A stretch of 5,362 nucleotides of DNA from Methanomassiliicoccales archaeon. GTDB lineage: Archaea > Thermoplasmatota > Thermoplasmata > Methanomassiliicoccales > UBA472. Under the pieces are notes generated by a model. The model did not search any database and was not told where the DNA came from. It saw nothing but the letters and a program-made list of their open reading frames with translations. This document shows positions 1-5,362 of the stretch, in pieces (positions within the stretch are counted from its first letter, which is position 1; every line of letters starts with the position of its first letter). The stretch lies in assembly GCA_028679935.1 (NCBI GenBank), contig JAJRAL010000222.1, positions 1 through 5,362 on the forward strand. The letters are read 5' to 3'. Position numbers and translations under genes: made by a program.

Positions 1-892
1 GGTCGTGCGAGGCGACGTAGGCGAACTGCTCCAGTTCGGCGTTCGAGCGGGCGAGCTCATCCGCCTGGCTTTTGATCTTGCGCTGCATGTCGACCTGTTC
101 GCTGACGTCGGTGAACATCGCCACGGCGGCGATGATGTTGCCCTGCCCATCCCTCACGGGCGCGGTGCTGACGTTGGCATGGAACGTCTTGCCGTCGGGT
201 CGTTCGATTATGGCGAGGGTATTGCGGGCCACCGCCCCTTCCGTCAGCGAGAGCATGATTGAACGGTCCTGTTGTGATACGGTCCGGCCGTCCTGGTCGA
301 GAATCTTGATCTTACCGATCGATTCCCTGAGAGCCCTGTTGCCGCCTTCCTTGGGTAGGCTGAGCAATCGGTACGCTTCCTCGTTGATGTTGGACGCCGA
401 AAAGCTGCCCGCTTCGATCACCATCAGGCCGACAGGCATCTGGGTGACGATGGCTTCTAGACGTCCCCTCGTCTCCTCGAGTTCTTTCTCGGCCCGCTGC
501 CGCTTGGCCGACTCCTCCGCCTCCCTCAGCGCGCGGTTCACGACCTGCTCCAGACGGTTGAGGCGTTGCTTGAGAACGTAGTCCGTCGCGCCCGCCTTTA
601 TCGCCTCAGTGGCGACCTCCTCGCCGATCGCACCCGAGACGATGATCACCGGAACGAGAGGGAACCGCTCCCTGGCCAACCGCATGCCCTCCAGTCCGTC
701 GAAGCCAGGAAGCGAATAGTCCAGGAGAACCAGGTCGGGGGCCGCCTCTTCCAGCAGGCGCACGAACTCTTTCTTGTCCTGCGCCCATGAAAGCTCGTGC
801 TGCAGGCCGGTCTTGCGTAGCTCCCGCCTTAGGAGCTCGAAGTCGTAGGTGTTGTCCTCGAGGGCCAGTATCCTAACCTTGTCAGGGCTCAT
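1..892 (-). CDS. Hybrid receiver-PAS-histidine kinase, C-terminus cut by window edge
   Basis: This is a two-component signalling protein with its receiver at the N-terminus. 297 residues are visible. Residues 1-122 form a CheY-like receiver with acidic E12/D13, phospho-acceptor D58 (LLDYSLPGFDG), switch S86 and K108, which is followed by Gln instead of the usual Pro. A helical linker (about 123-145) leads to a PAS domain (about 146-266, ending FTDVSEQ). A short coiled coil follows, and then the HisKA H-box FAYVASHD, with H296 as the phosphorylation site. The HATPase domain must lie beyond position 1. No membrane segment is seen, so the protein is cytosolic. It is the last visible gene of the minus-strand operon. 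The chosen start (892) has GGGG six bases upstream. An in-frame ATG at 910 overlaps the preceding stop as ATGA and would add six residues. Receiver-PAS-HK architecture is common in archaea and bacteria, and the receiver is a plausible phosphate target of the operon's other kinase. The input signal is unknown. Confidence 0.9.
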   Translation of the reverse strand, partial: MSPDKVRILALEDNTYDFELLRRELRKTGLQHELSWAQDKKEFVRLLEEAAPDLVLLDYSLPGFDGLEGMRLARERFPLVPVIIVSGAIGEEVATEAIKAGATDYVLKQRLNRLEQVVNRALREAEESAKRQRAEKELEETRGRLEAIVTQMPVGLMVIEAGSFSASNINEEAYRLLSLPKEGGNRALRESIGKIKILDQDGRTVSQQDRSIMLSLTEGAVARNTLAIIERPDGKTFHANVSTAPVRDGQGNIIAAVAMFTDVSEQVDMQRKIKSQADELARSNAELEQFAYVASHD

Positions 893-906
893 CGAATGCC
901 CCGATG

Positions 907-1350
907 TCATTCGTCCAGAGGTTTGTTCAGGAGCATCCAGTAGAGGCCCAGGTCCGACACGACCTTGGCGAACTCTTCGAACTTGATTGGCTTCGTCACG
1001 TAGCTGTTAACGCCCAGCTCGTACCCTTTCTCCAGGTCTCGCTCCTCGCGGGATGAGGTCAGGATGACGACGGGGATGAACTTGGTGCGTTCGTCCGCCT
1101 TCAGCCGACGCAGTACCTCGATGCCATCCACCTTCGGCAGCTTCAAATCCAGCAGGATCACCCTCGGCGCGAGGTGTTCATCACCGTAGTTCTTCGCTCC
1201 CTTCCCGAGGAAGAACTCCAATGCCTGGGCCCCGTCCTCCAGGTGCACCAGCCTGTTCGCCAGGTTGTGCTTCTTCAGTACCCGTATGATCAGTTCCGCA
1301 TCATTCGGGTCGTCCTCAACCACTACGATCTCCACTTCTGTAGGATTCAT
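907..1350 (-). CDS. Stand-alone response regulator receiver (Rcp1/CheY-like)
   Basis: This 147-residue protein is a single receiver domain with no output domain. The visible motifs are the acidic cluster E12-D13-D14 for Mg2+ binding, phospho-acceptor D68 (ILLDLKLPKVDG), switch T98 followed by S99, and K120-P121. The spaced loop before beta3 (about residues 49-62, GKGAKNYGDEHLAP) and the ending LYWMLLNKPL are typical of the Rcp1 subgroup, which usually partners phytochrome-type histidine kinases. The kinase encoded immediately upstream belongs to that class, so it is the likely phosphodonor. Its start ATG overlaps the upstream TGA as ATGA, and a GGAGGTG ribosome-binding site sits just before it. 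Without a DNA-binding domain it should act by protein contact or as a phosphate shuttle, for example toward the downstream hybrid kinase. That role is inferred. Confidence 0.94.
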   Translation of the reverse strand: MNPTEVEIVVVEDDPNDAELIIRVLKKHNLANRLVHLEDGAQALEFFLGKGAKNYGDEHLAPRVILLDLKLPKVDGIEVLRRLKADERTKFIPVVILTSSREERDLEKGYELGVNSYVTKPIKFEEFAKVVSDLGLYWMLLNKPLDE

Positions 1351-2297
1351 ACGACACCTCCGGTTCTTATCGTGAAATAGAACATCGCTCCCCTGTCGAC
1401 CTCTCCGACCCCCCAGGCCCTCCCGCCGTGGCGCGAGATTATTCGGCTCACGAGGGCCAGGCCGATGCCGGTGCCCTCGAAGTCCTTAATCGAGTGAAGG
1501 CGTTGGAAGACGCCGAAGAGCTTGTTGACGTAGCGCATCTCGAAGCCCACGCCGTTGTCGCGCACGTAGTACGCCCCGCCCTCTATGCTGGGGTCATACC
1601 CGAACTCGATCTTCGCCACCTCCCTCGGCCTGGTGAATTTGATGGCGTTGGAGATGAGGTTGATCATCACCTGCCGGAGCATTGCCGCATCCCCGTGCGC
1701 CTTCGGCGTGCCGGGAAGGGACAGCTCCATCTGACGGTCTGGCTCAAGCATCCGCTGCTCCTCGAAAACAGAAGCGGCCATGGCATCCATGTCCACCTCC
1801 TGCTCCAGCATCTGTTGTCTGCTCAGTCTCGAGAAGGTCAGTAGGTCGTCGATCAGCCGCCCCATGCGGTGGGCGTTGTCCTGGATCATCTGCAGGTACC
1901 GCTTGCCGTCATCGGACAGCCTGTCCGTCTCGTCCTCCACGAGCGCCTGGGAGAATCCGCTGACCGCCCTCAGCGGCGCCCTCAGGTCGTGGGAGACGGA
2001 GTAGGAGAACGCCTCAAGCTCCTTGTTCGCGACGGTCAGGGCGGTCCTCGCCCTTTCCACCTTCATCCGCTCGTCCTCGATGTCCTCGAGCATGTTGATG
2101 AGGGCGTGCTGCGTGTCGAGCGCCTTGACGCGTTCGACCTCGATGTCCTCCAGCATGTTGACCAGGGCGCGCTGCGTGTCCACCGCCTTCGCCCTCTCCC
2201 CCTCGATGTCCTCAAGGATGTTCAACGTCGCCTGGTAGGTCTGTTCCAGCGCCGCCATCCTTTCTTGGAGCCCCTGATCGAAGGGCTTGGTCGCCAT
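1347..2297 (-). CDS. Cytosolic histidine kinase, coiled-coil N-terminus, no sensor domain
   Basis: This is a complete 316-residue sensor-less histidine kinase. Residues 10-95 are predicted coiled coil and include three 21-residue repeats (21-83) centred on LEDIE.ER. The HisKA H-box is FSYSVSHDLRAPLR, with phospho-acceptor H103. The HATPase domain has an N-box (N213, N217 in NLISNAIKFT), a G1 box (D247, G249, G251 in DNGVGF), an F-box (F261, F264 in KLFGVFQRLH) and a G2 box (GTGIGL, 275-280), so it should be catalytically competent. The KLFGVFQRLH and FEGTGIGLALV segments are characteristic of phytochrome-type (Cph1-like) kinase modules, although no phytochrome or PAS domain is present. Its ATG lies 5 nt after the stop of the PAS-only protein, in a different frame, with a G-rich tract about 11 nt upstream. 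It likely receives its signal from that PAS protein through coiled-coil contact and passes phosphate to the Rcp1-like receiver that follows. Both steps are inference. Confidence 0.93.
   Translation of the reverse strand: MATKPFDQGLQERMAALEQTYQATLNILEDIEGERAKAVDTQRALVNMLEDIEVERVKALDTQHALINMLEDIEDERMKVERARTALTVANKELEAFSYSVSHDLRAPLRAVSGFSQALVEDETDRLSDDGKRYLQMIQDNAHRMGRLIDDLLTFSRLSRQQMLEQEVDMDAMAASVFEEQRMLEPDRQMELSLPGTPKAHGDAAMLRQVMINLISNAIKFTRPREVAKIEFGYDPSIEGGAYYVRDNGVGFEMRYVNKLFGVFQRLHSIKDFEGTGIGLALVSRIISRHGGRAWGVGEVDRGAMFYFTIRTGGVV
1355..1361 (-). promoter_or_regulatory. Shine-Dalgarno site for the Rcp1-like regulator
   Basis: GGAGGTG lies four bases upstream of the ATG at 1350, inside the last codons of the preceding kinase gene. 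It is the clearest ribosome-binding site in the window and matches the archaeal anti-Shine-Dalgarno sequence. Together with the ATGA overlap it supports this start and suggests translational coupling with the kinase. Confidence 0.8.
2049..2237 (-). repeat. Three tandem 63-bp units encoding a 21-residue coiled-coil repeat
   Basis: Kinase residues 21-41, 42-62 and 63-83 (units 2175-2237, 2112-2174, 2049-2111) align without gaps. The shared core is N-(I/M)-LEDIE-x-ER, followed by K in all three units. Units 2 and 3 are the closer pair. Each unit is exactly three heptads, so copies can be gained or lost without breaking the coiled-coil register. Confidence 0.85.
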
Positions 2298-2302
2298 TGT
2301 CG

Positions 2303-3667
2303 CTACGTCCCCCTTCTCTTCAGCTGTTCTATCTCATCCTTCAGCTCTTCGATCTGCTTCTTCAGTTCCATCATCTTCAGTTCGCGTCCAACGACCAGCC
2401 GCTGGAACTTCTCCAGCTCGGCGAGGCGCTCCTGCTCGCGCTTGCGCTGCACTGCCAGCTCCTCCTCCGCCCTCCTTTGAGCGGTGACGTCCCTGGCCGC
2501 CGCGAAGACCCCTAGGACGTTGCCGCGGGTGTCCTTGTAGACGCTGGCGTTGTAGAGCACGTCGGTGAGGCTGCCGTTCCTGCTCCTCAGAGTCAGAGGG
2601 TAGTCGGTGACGAACCCTTTCGCGAAGACCTGCTGATACCCCTCCCGCGCCTTGGCGGGCTCGGTGAAGTAGTTGGAGAAGTCGGTGCCGATCAGGAACT
2701 CGCGCGGGACGCCGGTGACCTTGATCGTCGCTTCGTTGACGTCGGTGATCTTGCCGTCCGCGCTGATCGTGACGAGCGGGTCGAGCGACGACTCGATCAG
2801 GCTTCGAGCGTACTGCGAGGCCTGTTTCTGCGACGTGACGTCGCGCGCCGCGGCGAAGACGCCGATGACTTTCCCGTTCTTGTCGCGGTAGACGCTGGCG
2901 TTGTAGAGCACATCGGTCAGGTAGCCCTTTCTATGTCGTATCGTGAGCGGGTAGTCCGTCACGTACCCTTTGGCGAACACCTGCTGGTACCCTTCCCTCG
3001 CCTTCTCCGGTTCGGTGAAGTAGTTGGAGAAGTCGGTGCCGATGAGCTGCTCGCGGGAGATTCCGGTTACCTTGATCGTCGCCTCGTTGACGTCGGTGAT
3101 CTTGCCGTCCGCGCTGATCGTGACGAGGGGATCGAGCGACGACTCGATCAGGCTCCTGGCATACTGTGAAGCCGTGGCCAAGCGCTCTTCGGTCCGCCGC
3201 CTTTCCTCGACCTCCGCGGTGATGTCGCGAGCGATGGTGGACGCGCCGACCAACCTGCCGTCCTTCCTCTTGATCGGGGATATGGTCATGGAAACGTGGA
3301 TGGTCTTGCCGTCCTTCCTGCGGCGCACCGTCTCGTAGTGGTGCGTGGTCCCGCCCTTGAGGATGCGCTCGATGATCGCCGGCACCTCGTCGACGATGCC
3401 TGGCGGCAGGAGAATCGAGATGGGCTTGCCGAGCACCTCGCTCGATTTGTATCCGTAGATCTTCTCCGCCCCTTCGTTCCAGAATGTGATGACGCCGTCC
3501 GAGGTCTTGGTGATGACCGCGTCCTGTGAGCTCTCGACCACCGATGCCAGGAGCGTCGTCAGATCGTTCTCCGTCCTTCGTTTCGGGTCCTTGGCCTCGC
3601 TCGCCTTCTTGACCGAATTGCCTGGGCCGTTCTCGACTCTCCTCTTCGGCATGTCCTCCCCCCTCAT
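2303..3667 (-). CDS. Triple-PAS sensor protein with C-terminal coiled coil, no kinase domain
   Basis: This 454-residue soluble signalling protein is the first gene of the operon. After a basic, disordered-looking N-terminus (1-33) come PAS1 (about 36-150, with FWNEGAEKIYGY, VRRRKDGK and ending ARDIT), PAS2 (about 168-278) and PAS3 (about 285-395), both ending AAARDVT. A Glu/Lys-rich coiled coil (about 400-452) contains FQRLVVGRELKMMELK, a segment I recognise as recurrent at the C-termini of PAS-type signalling proteins. There is no HisKA, HATPase, receiver, DNA-binding or membrane segment. PAS2 and PAS3 are near-copies of each other. No ligand-binding residue is diagnostic; PAS folds can hold haem, flavin or small molecules, or only mediate dimerisation. 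The start is ambiguous. ATG 3667 fits a near-leaderless transcript from the TATA-like box at 3697-3704. The in-frame ATG 3652 (residue 6) follows a GGGGAGG tract at tight spacing. It probably supplies the sensory input for the sensor-less kinase encoded 5 nt downstream. Confidence 0.92.
   Translation of the reverse strand: MRGEDMPKRRVENGPGNSVKKASEAKDPKRRTENDLTTLLASVVESSQDAVITKTSDGVITFWNEGAEKIYGYKSSEVLGKPISILLPPGIVDEVPAIIERILKGGTTHHYETVRRRKDGKTIHVSMTISPIKRKDGRLVGASTIARDITAEVEERRRTEERLATASQYARSLIESSLDPLVTISADGKITDVNEATIKVTGISREQLIGTDFSNYFTEPEKAREGYQQVFAKGYVTDYPLTIRHRKGYLTDVLYNASVYRDKNGKVIGVFAAARDVTSQKQASQYARSLIESSLDPLVTISADGKITDVNEATIKVTGVPREFLIGTDFSNYFTEPAKAREGYQQVFAKGFVTDYPLTLRSRNGSLTDVLYNASVYKDTRGNVLGVFAAARDVTAQRRAEEELAVQRKREQERLAELEKFQRLVVGRELKMMELKKQIEELKDEIEQLKRRGT
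2471..3172 (-). repeat. Tandem 351-bp duplication of a PAS-domain segment
   Basis: Residues 166-282 (2822-3172) and 283-399 (2471-2821) of the triple-PAS protein align without gaps over 117 residues, with 17 amino-acid differences by my count (about 85% identity). The first 37 residues of each copy are identical, with only a few synonymous base changes. Most differences lie further along, around residues 203-207, 243-249 and 261-268 of the first copy. This indicates a recent in-frame duplication, or ongoing gene conversion in the 5' part of the repeat. Confidence 0.92.
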
Positions 3668-3696
3668 TCCAGTCCCGAGTATTTCGGCGCTTGCCC

Positions 3697-3710
3697 TACA
3701 TAAAGGATTT
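3697..3710 (-). promoter_or_regulatory. Putative BRE/TATA promoter of the signalling operon
   Basis: Read on the minus strand, AAATCC followed by TTTATGTA resembles an archaeal BRE plus TATA box. Transcription would begin about 26 bases from the box centre, near 3674. That leaves a leader of about 7 nt before ATG 3667, or about 22 nt before ATG 3652. It is one of only two A/T-rich patches in this GC-rich spacer. It is assigned by pattern and position only. Confidence 0.5.
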
Positions 3711-3800
3711 CTCCGTAATACCGATTCCGCCTCAGGTAACGAGTCTGCGGAGGGGGTCTAATAGCCCAGTGCCAGTCGTCCAGGGTCACAGGTCAAGTGG

Positions 3801-3814
3801 AGAAAGCTAATTAA
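3801..3814 (+). promoter_or_regulatory. Putative BRE/TATA promoter of the ABC operon
   Basis: AGAAAG followed by CTAATTAA resembles an archaeal BRE plus TATA box. The expected start site, about 26 bases past the box centre, falls near 3837, only about 5 bases before the ABC ATPase ATG at 3842. The gene has no Shine-Dalgarno sequence. Both facts fit a leaderless transcript. Confidence 0.5.
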
Positions 3815-3841
3815 CCCGCACTCCCACATGCCAAAGCACCA

Positions 3842-4765
3842 ATGATCGAGACGAGCGGGCTCTCCCGCACCTTCGAGGGGCTGCTGGCCGTGGACGACGT
3901 GACGCTCAGCATACCCGAGGGGGAGGCGTTCGCCTTCCTCGGCCCGAACGGGGCGGGCAAGACGACCACGATAAGGATGCTCTGCTGCCTGATCGCGCCG
4001 ACCGGAGGGACGGCGAGGATCGGCGGCCTAGACATCAGGGAGAGGAAGGAGCAGGTGAGGATCAGGGGCATGATCGGCCTGCTGCCGGAGAATCCGGGGC
4101 TCTACGAATCGCTCGGCGCCTACCGGAACATCGACTTCTATGCCCGCCTGTATGATGTGCCAGAGGCGGCCAGGAGGGAGAGGATCGGATCCCTCCTGAA
4201 GACGCTGGGGATCTGGGAGCGGAAGGACGAGCCGGTCGGCAAGTTCTCCAAGGGAATGAAGCAGAAGGTTGCCATCGCGCGTGCCCTCGTCCACAGTCCC
4301 AAGTACCTCTTCCTCGACGAGCCGACCGCGGCCCTGGACCCGGAGAGCGCCAAGACCGTCAGGGAGTTCCTGATCGAACTGAAGAAGGAAGGGGTCACGC
4401 TATTCCTCAACACGCACAACCTCGACGAGGCGCAGAGGGTCGCCGATCGGATCGGCGTGCTGAAGACGAGGCTGCTGGCGGTCGGACGGCCGGACGAGCT
4501 CGCCTCGAAGTTCTACGGCAAGACGACGAGGGTCGAGCTGGGCGCAATGAACGAGCGGTTCGCCGCCGCCGTGCGCACCCTGCCCTATGTGCTGCAGGTG
4601 AAGATCGAAGGGAACGCCCTCTACGTCGACCTCGACGACCCGAGGACGAGGAATCCCGAGGTGGTCGCGGTCCTGATGAGGGAGGGCGCGAAGATCGAGT
4701 ACGTGGAGGAGGTCAGGCACGGGCTCGAGGACATCTACCTGCGCCTGGTAGGAGGCGGCAAGTGA
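3842..4765 (+). CDS. ABC-2 type exporter, ATP-binding subunit
   Basis: This complete 307-residue ATPase powers the permease encoded next, at the cytoplasmic face of the membrane. Residues 1-225 form the nucleotide-binding domain: Walker A GPNGAGKTT (34-42), a Q-loop region LLPENPGLYESL with Glu83 where classical ABC proteins have Gln, signature FSKGMKQ (135-141), Walker B YLFLDEP (155-161, catalytic E160), D-loop AALDP (163-167) and switch H192 (NTHNLDEA). The Glu variant and the SKGMKQ signature are usual in the NatA/DrrA-like ABC-2 group. Residues about 230-307 form the C-terminal domain typical of that group (DUF4162-like), ending HGLEDIYLRLV. No Shine-Dalgarno sequence precedes the ATG, and a TATA-like element 28 bp upstream suggests leaderless translation. 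The stop codon overlaps the permease start (TGATG), so the two are co-translated. The substrate cannot be told from this subunit; drug, Na+, lipid or peptide export are family possibilities. Confidence 0.95.
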   Translation: MIETSGLSRTFEGLLAVDDVTLSIPEGEAFAFLGPNGAGKTTTIRMLCCLIAPTGGTARIGGLDIRERKEQVRIRGMIGLLPENPGLYESLGAYRNIDFYARLYDVPEAARRERIGSLLKTLGIWERKDEPVGKFSKGMKQKVAIARALVHSPKYLFLDEPTAALDPESAKTVREFLIELKKEGVTLFLNTHNLDEAQRVADRIGVLKTRLLAVGRPDELASKFYGKTTRVELGAMNERFAAAVRTLPYVLQVKIEGNALYVDLDDPRTRNPEVVAVLMREGAKIEYVEEVRHGLEDIYLRLVGGGK

Positions 4766-5362
4766 TGCGCCTCGGCAAAGCGTGGGTGATAGTGCGCAAG
4801 GAGTTCTCCGAGTTCCGGAGGAACCGCTACATCCTCTACTCGCTGTTCCTCATGCCCATCATCATGGCGGTCGTGCTGCCGGTCGCCTATCTGGTGCCGG
4901 TGACGTCGCTGGGCGCGACGCCGCAGACGCAGCCCTACGACCTTGGCCTTCACATCGTGAACCAGAACGTCGACATCACCATAACCAACTCGACAGTCTC
5001 GAACACGCGGCTCATCGGCTGCACCCTCGATGGCTGCGTGGTATTGAAGTGCGAGCTGTCGAACTGCACCGTTGCGGACTCGCTCGTCCGGGATAGCGAG
5101 TTCAATTACAGCTCCTCGATCGCCTCGGCGATCTGGCACTGCAACATACGTCACTCGACGGTCGACGCGGCGAGCGATACCTCCGGCTCGATCTTCATCG
5201 GTCAGGAGAGCCAGGAGGTGTTCTACACGAAGCTGCTGGTGAACTCGCTCCTGATGTTCTTCGTGCTCATCCCCTCGATCATACCGACCGTGATAGCGTC
5301 GTACTCGTTCGTCGGGGAGAAGCTGAACCGGTCGCTCGAGCCGCTTCTCGCCACGCCGACGA
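4765..5362 (+). CDS. ABC-2 type permease with pentapeptide-repeat loop, C-terminus cut by window edge
   Basis: This is the membrane subunit paired with the preceding ATPase. 199 residues are visible. A cytoplasmic start (1-21, with the basic segment VRKEFSEFRRNR) leads to TM1 (about 22-46). An extracytoplasmic loop (about 47-153) follows, then TM2 (about 157-179), then the cytoplasmic motif SFVGEKLNRSLEPLLATPT, which is diagnostic of ABC-2 permeases of the NatB/DrrB-like type. The remaining membrane helices lie past the window. Residues 70-134 of the loop are pentapeptide repeats, which I would not expect in a typical ABC-2 permease. The loop also holds three N-glycosylation sequons (N75, N100, N114). 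The start ATG overlaps the ATPase stop by one base, with GGAGG about nine bases upstream. The polarity with the loop outside is inferred from the position of the SFVGEK motif and the basic N-terminus. Confidence 0.92.
   Translation, partial: MRLGKAWVIVRKEFSEFRRNRYILYSLFLMPIIMAVVLPVAYLVPVTSLGATPQTQPYDLGLHIVNQNVDITITNSTVSNTRLIGCTLDGCVVLKCELSNCTVADSLVRDSEFNYSSSIASAIWHCNIRHSTVDAASDTSGSIFIGQESQEVFYTKLLVNSLLMFFVLIPSIIPTVIASYSFVGEKLNRSLEPLLATPT
4972..5166 (+). repeat. Pentapeptide-repeat block in the permease loop (about 13 units)
   Basis: Permease residues 70-134 divide into 13 consecutive five-residue units. The central hydrophobic position (73, 78, 83 and on to 133) is I, V, L, L, V, L, V, V, F, S, I, I, V. 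The i-2 position is I, S, T, C, C, C, C, S, S, S, S, C, S. This matches the A(D/N)Lxx-type pattern of pentapeptide-repeat proteins, which fold as a right-handed quadrilateral beta-helix with four units per turn, giving about three turns here. Only residue 118 (Ser) breaks the central position. Confidence 0.8.

Larger units (their letters stand above)
3668..3841. other. Divergent intergenic control region
   Basis: These 174 bp separate the minus-strand signalling operon from the plus-strand ABC operon and should carry both promoters. Between the two TATA-like elements there are short direct repeats: CCAGT at 3766-3770 and 3772-3776, and GGTCA at 3784-3788 and 3791-3795. There is also a weak TCCGC/GCGGA inverted repeat around 3726-3751. 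No protein or RNA gene is evident. Confidence 0.7.

Noticed and set aside
72..581. 169-codon open frame on the plus strand
   Set aside because: It lies antisense to the receiver-PAS-kinase gene, whose translation shows clear family motifs across this region. The plus-strand product shows no recognisable domain.
2290..2345. Possible frameshift splitting one PAS-kinase gene into two
   Set aside because: The kinase frame is closed by a TGA 36 nt upstream of its ATG, and the intervening residues do not continue the coiled coil. Both genes have sensible ends.
1869..2480. 203-codon open frame on the plus strand
   Set aside because: It is the reverse-strand shadow of the repetitive coiled-coil regions of two well-supported minus-strand genes, and its own repeats are by-products of theirs.
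3726..3751. TCCGC/GCGGA inverted repeat as a terminator or operator
   Set aside because: It has a five-base stem with a loop of about 16 bases, no following T-tract, and lies between divergent genes where no terminator is needed.
3828..3845. Five-codon upstream ORF (MPKHQ) whose stop overlaps the ABC ATPase start as ATGA
   Set aside because: The promoter position predicts transcription starting near 3837, inside this mini-ORF, and it has no ribosome-binding site, so it is probably chance.
3842..4765. Glu instead of Gln in the ABC Q-loop as a sign of a defective ATPase
   Set aside because: Glu at this place is frequent in the NatA-like ABC-2 ATPases, and all other catalytic motifs are intact.
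4735..5154. 139-codon open frame on the minus strand opposite the ABC permease
   Set aside because: Its Arg/His/Val-rich composition is typical of an antisense frame in GC-rich DNA. The plus strand carries the ABC-2 motifs and the pentapeptide pattern.

Overview
This window looks like archaeal chromosomal DNA. The evidence is GC-rich coding sequence with frequent AGG (Arg) and ATA (Ile) codons, A/T-rich BRE/TATA-like promoter elements placed so that transcripts would be leaderless or nearly so, and an internal ribosome-binding site of the archaeal GGAGGTG type. Soluble PAS/HisKA signalling proteins with a repeated PAS domain of this kind are common in Euryarchaeota and Thermoplasmatota. A Thermoplasmatota-like (for example Methanomassiliicoccales-like) source is my best guess, but it is inferred from style and not proven.

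Positions 1-3667, all on the minus strand, hold a tightly packed four-gene signalling operon. In transcription order it encodes: (1) a PAS-PAS-PAS-coiled-coil protein with no kinase domain; (2) a cytoplasmic histidine kinase with no sensor domain, whose N-terminus is three 21-residue coiled-coil repeats; (3) a stand-alone Rcp1/CheY-like receiver; and (4) a receiver-PAS-histidine kinase hybrid that runs off the left edge just after its phospho-accepting histidine. Genes 1 and 2 are 5 nt apart, and genes 2 and 3 overlap by ATGA. Gene 4 begins either at an ATGA overlap or 18 nt further downstream. No membrane segments are visible, so the system is probably intracellular. I infer a split sensor/kinase feeding two receivers.

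Positions 3668-3841 are a 174-bp divergent intergenic region with a TATA-like element for each direction.

Positions 3842-5362, on the plus strand, encode an ABC-2-type exporter: a complete ATPase and, overlapping its stop codon by one base, the first 199 residues of its permease. The permease's extracytoplasmic loop contains about 13 consecutive pentapeptide repeats, with Ser/Thr/Cys at i-2 and a hydrophobic residue at i. This predicts a small right-handed quadrilateral beta-helix inserted between TM1 and TM2, and it is the most unusual item in the window. The substrate is not evident. No RNA genes, CRISPR arrays, insertion sequences or terminators are visible.
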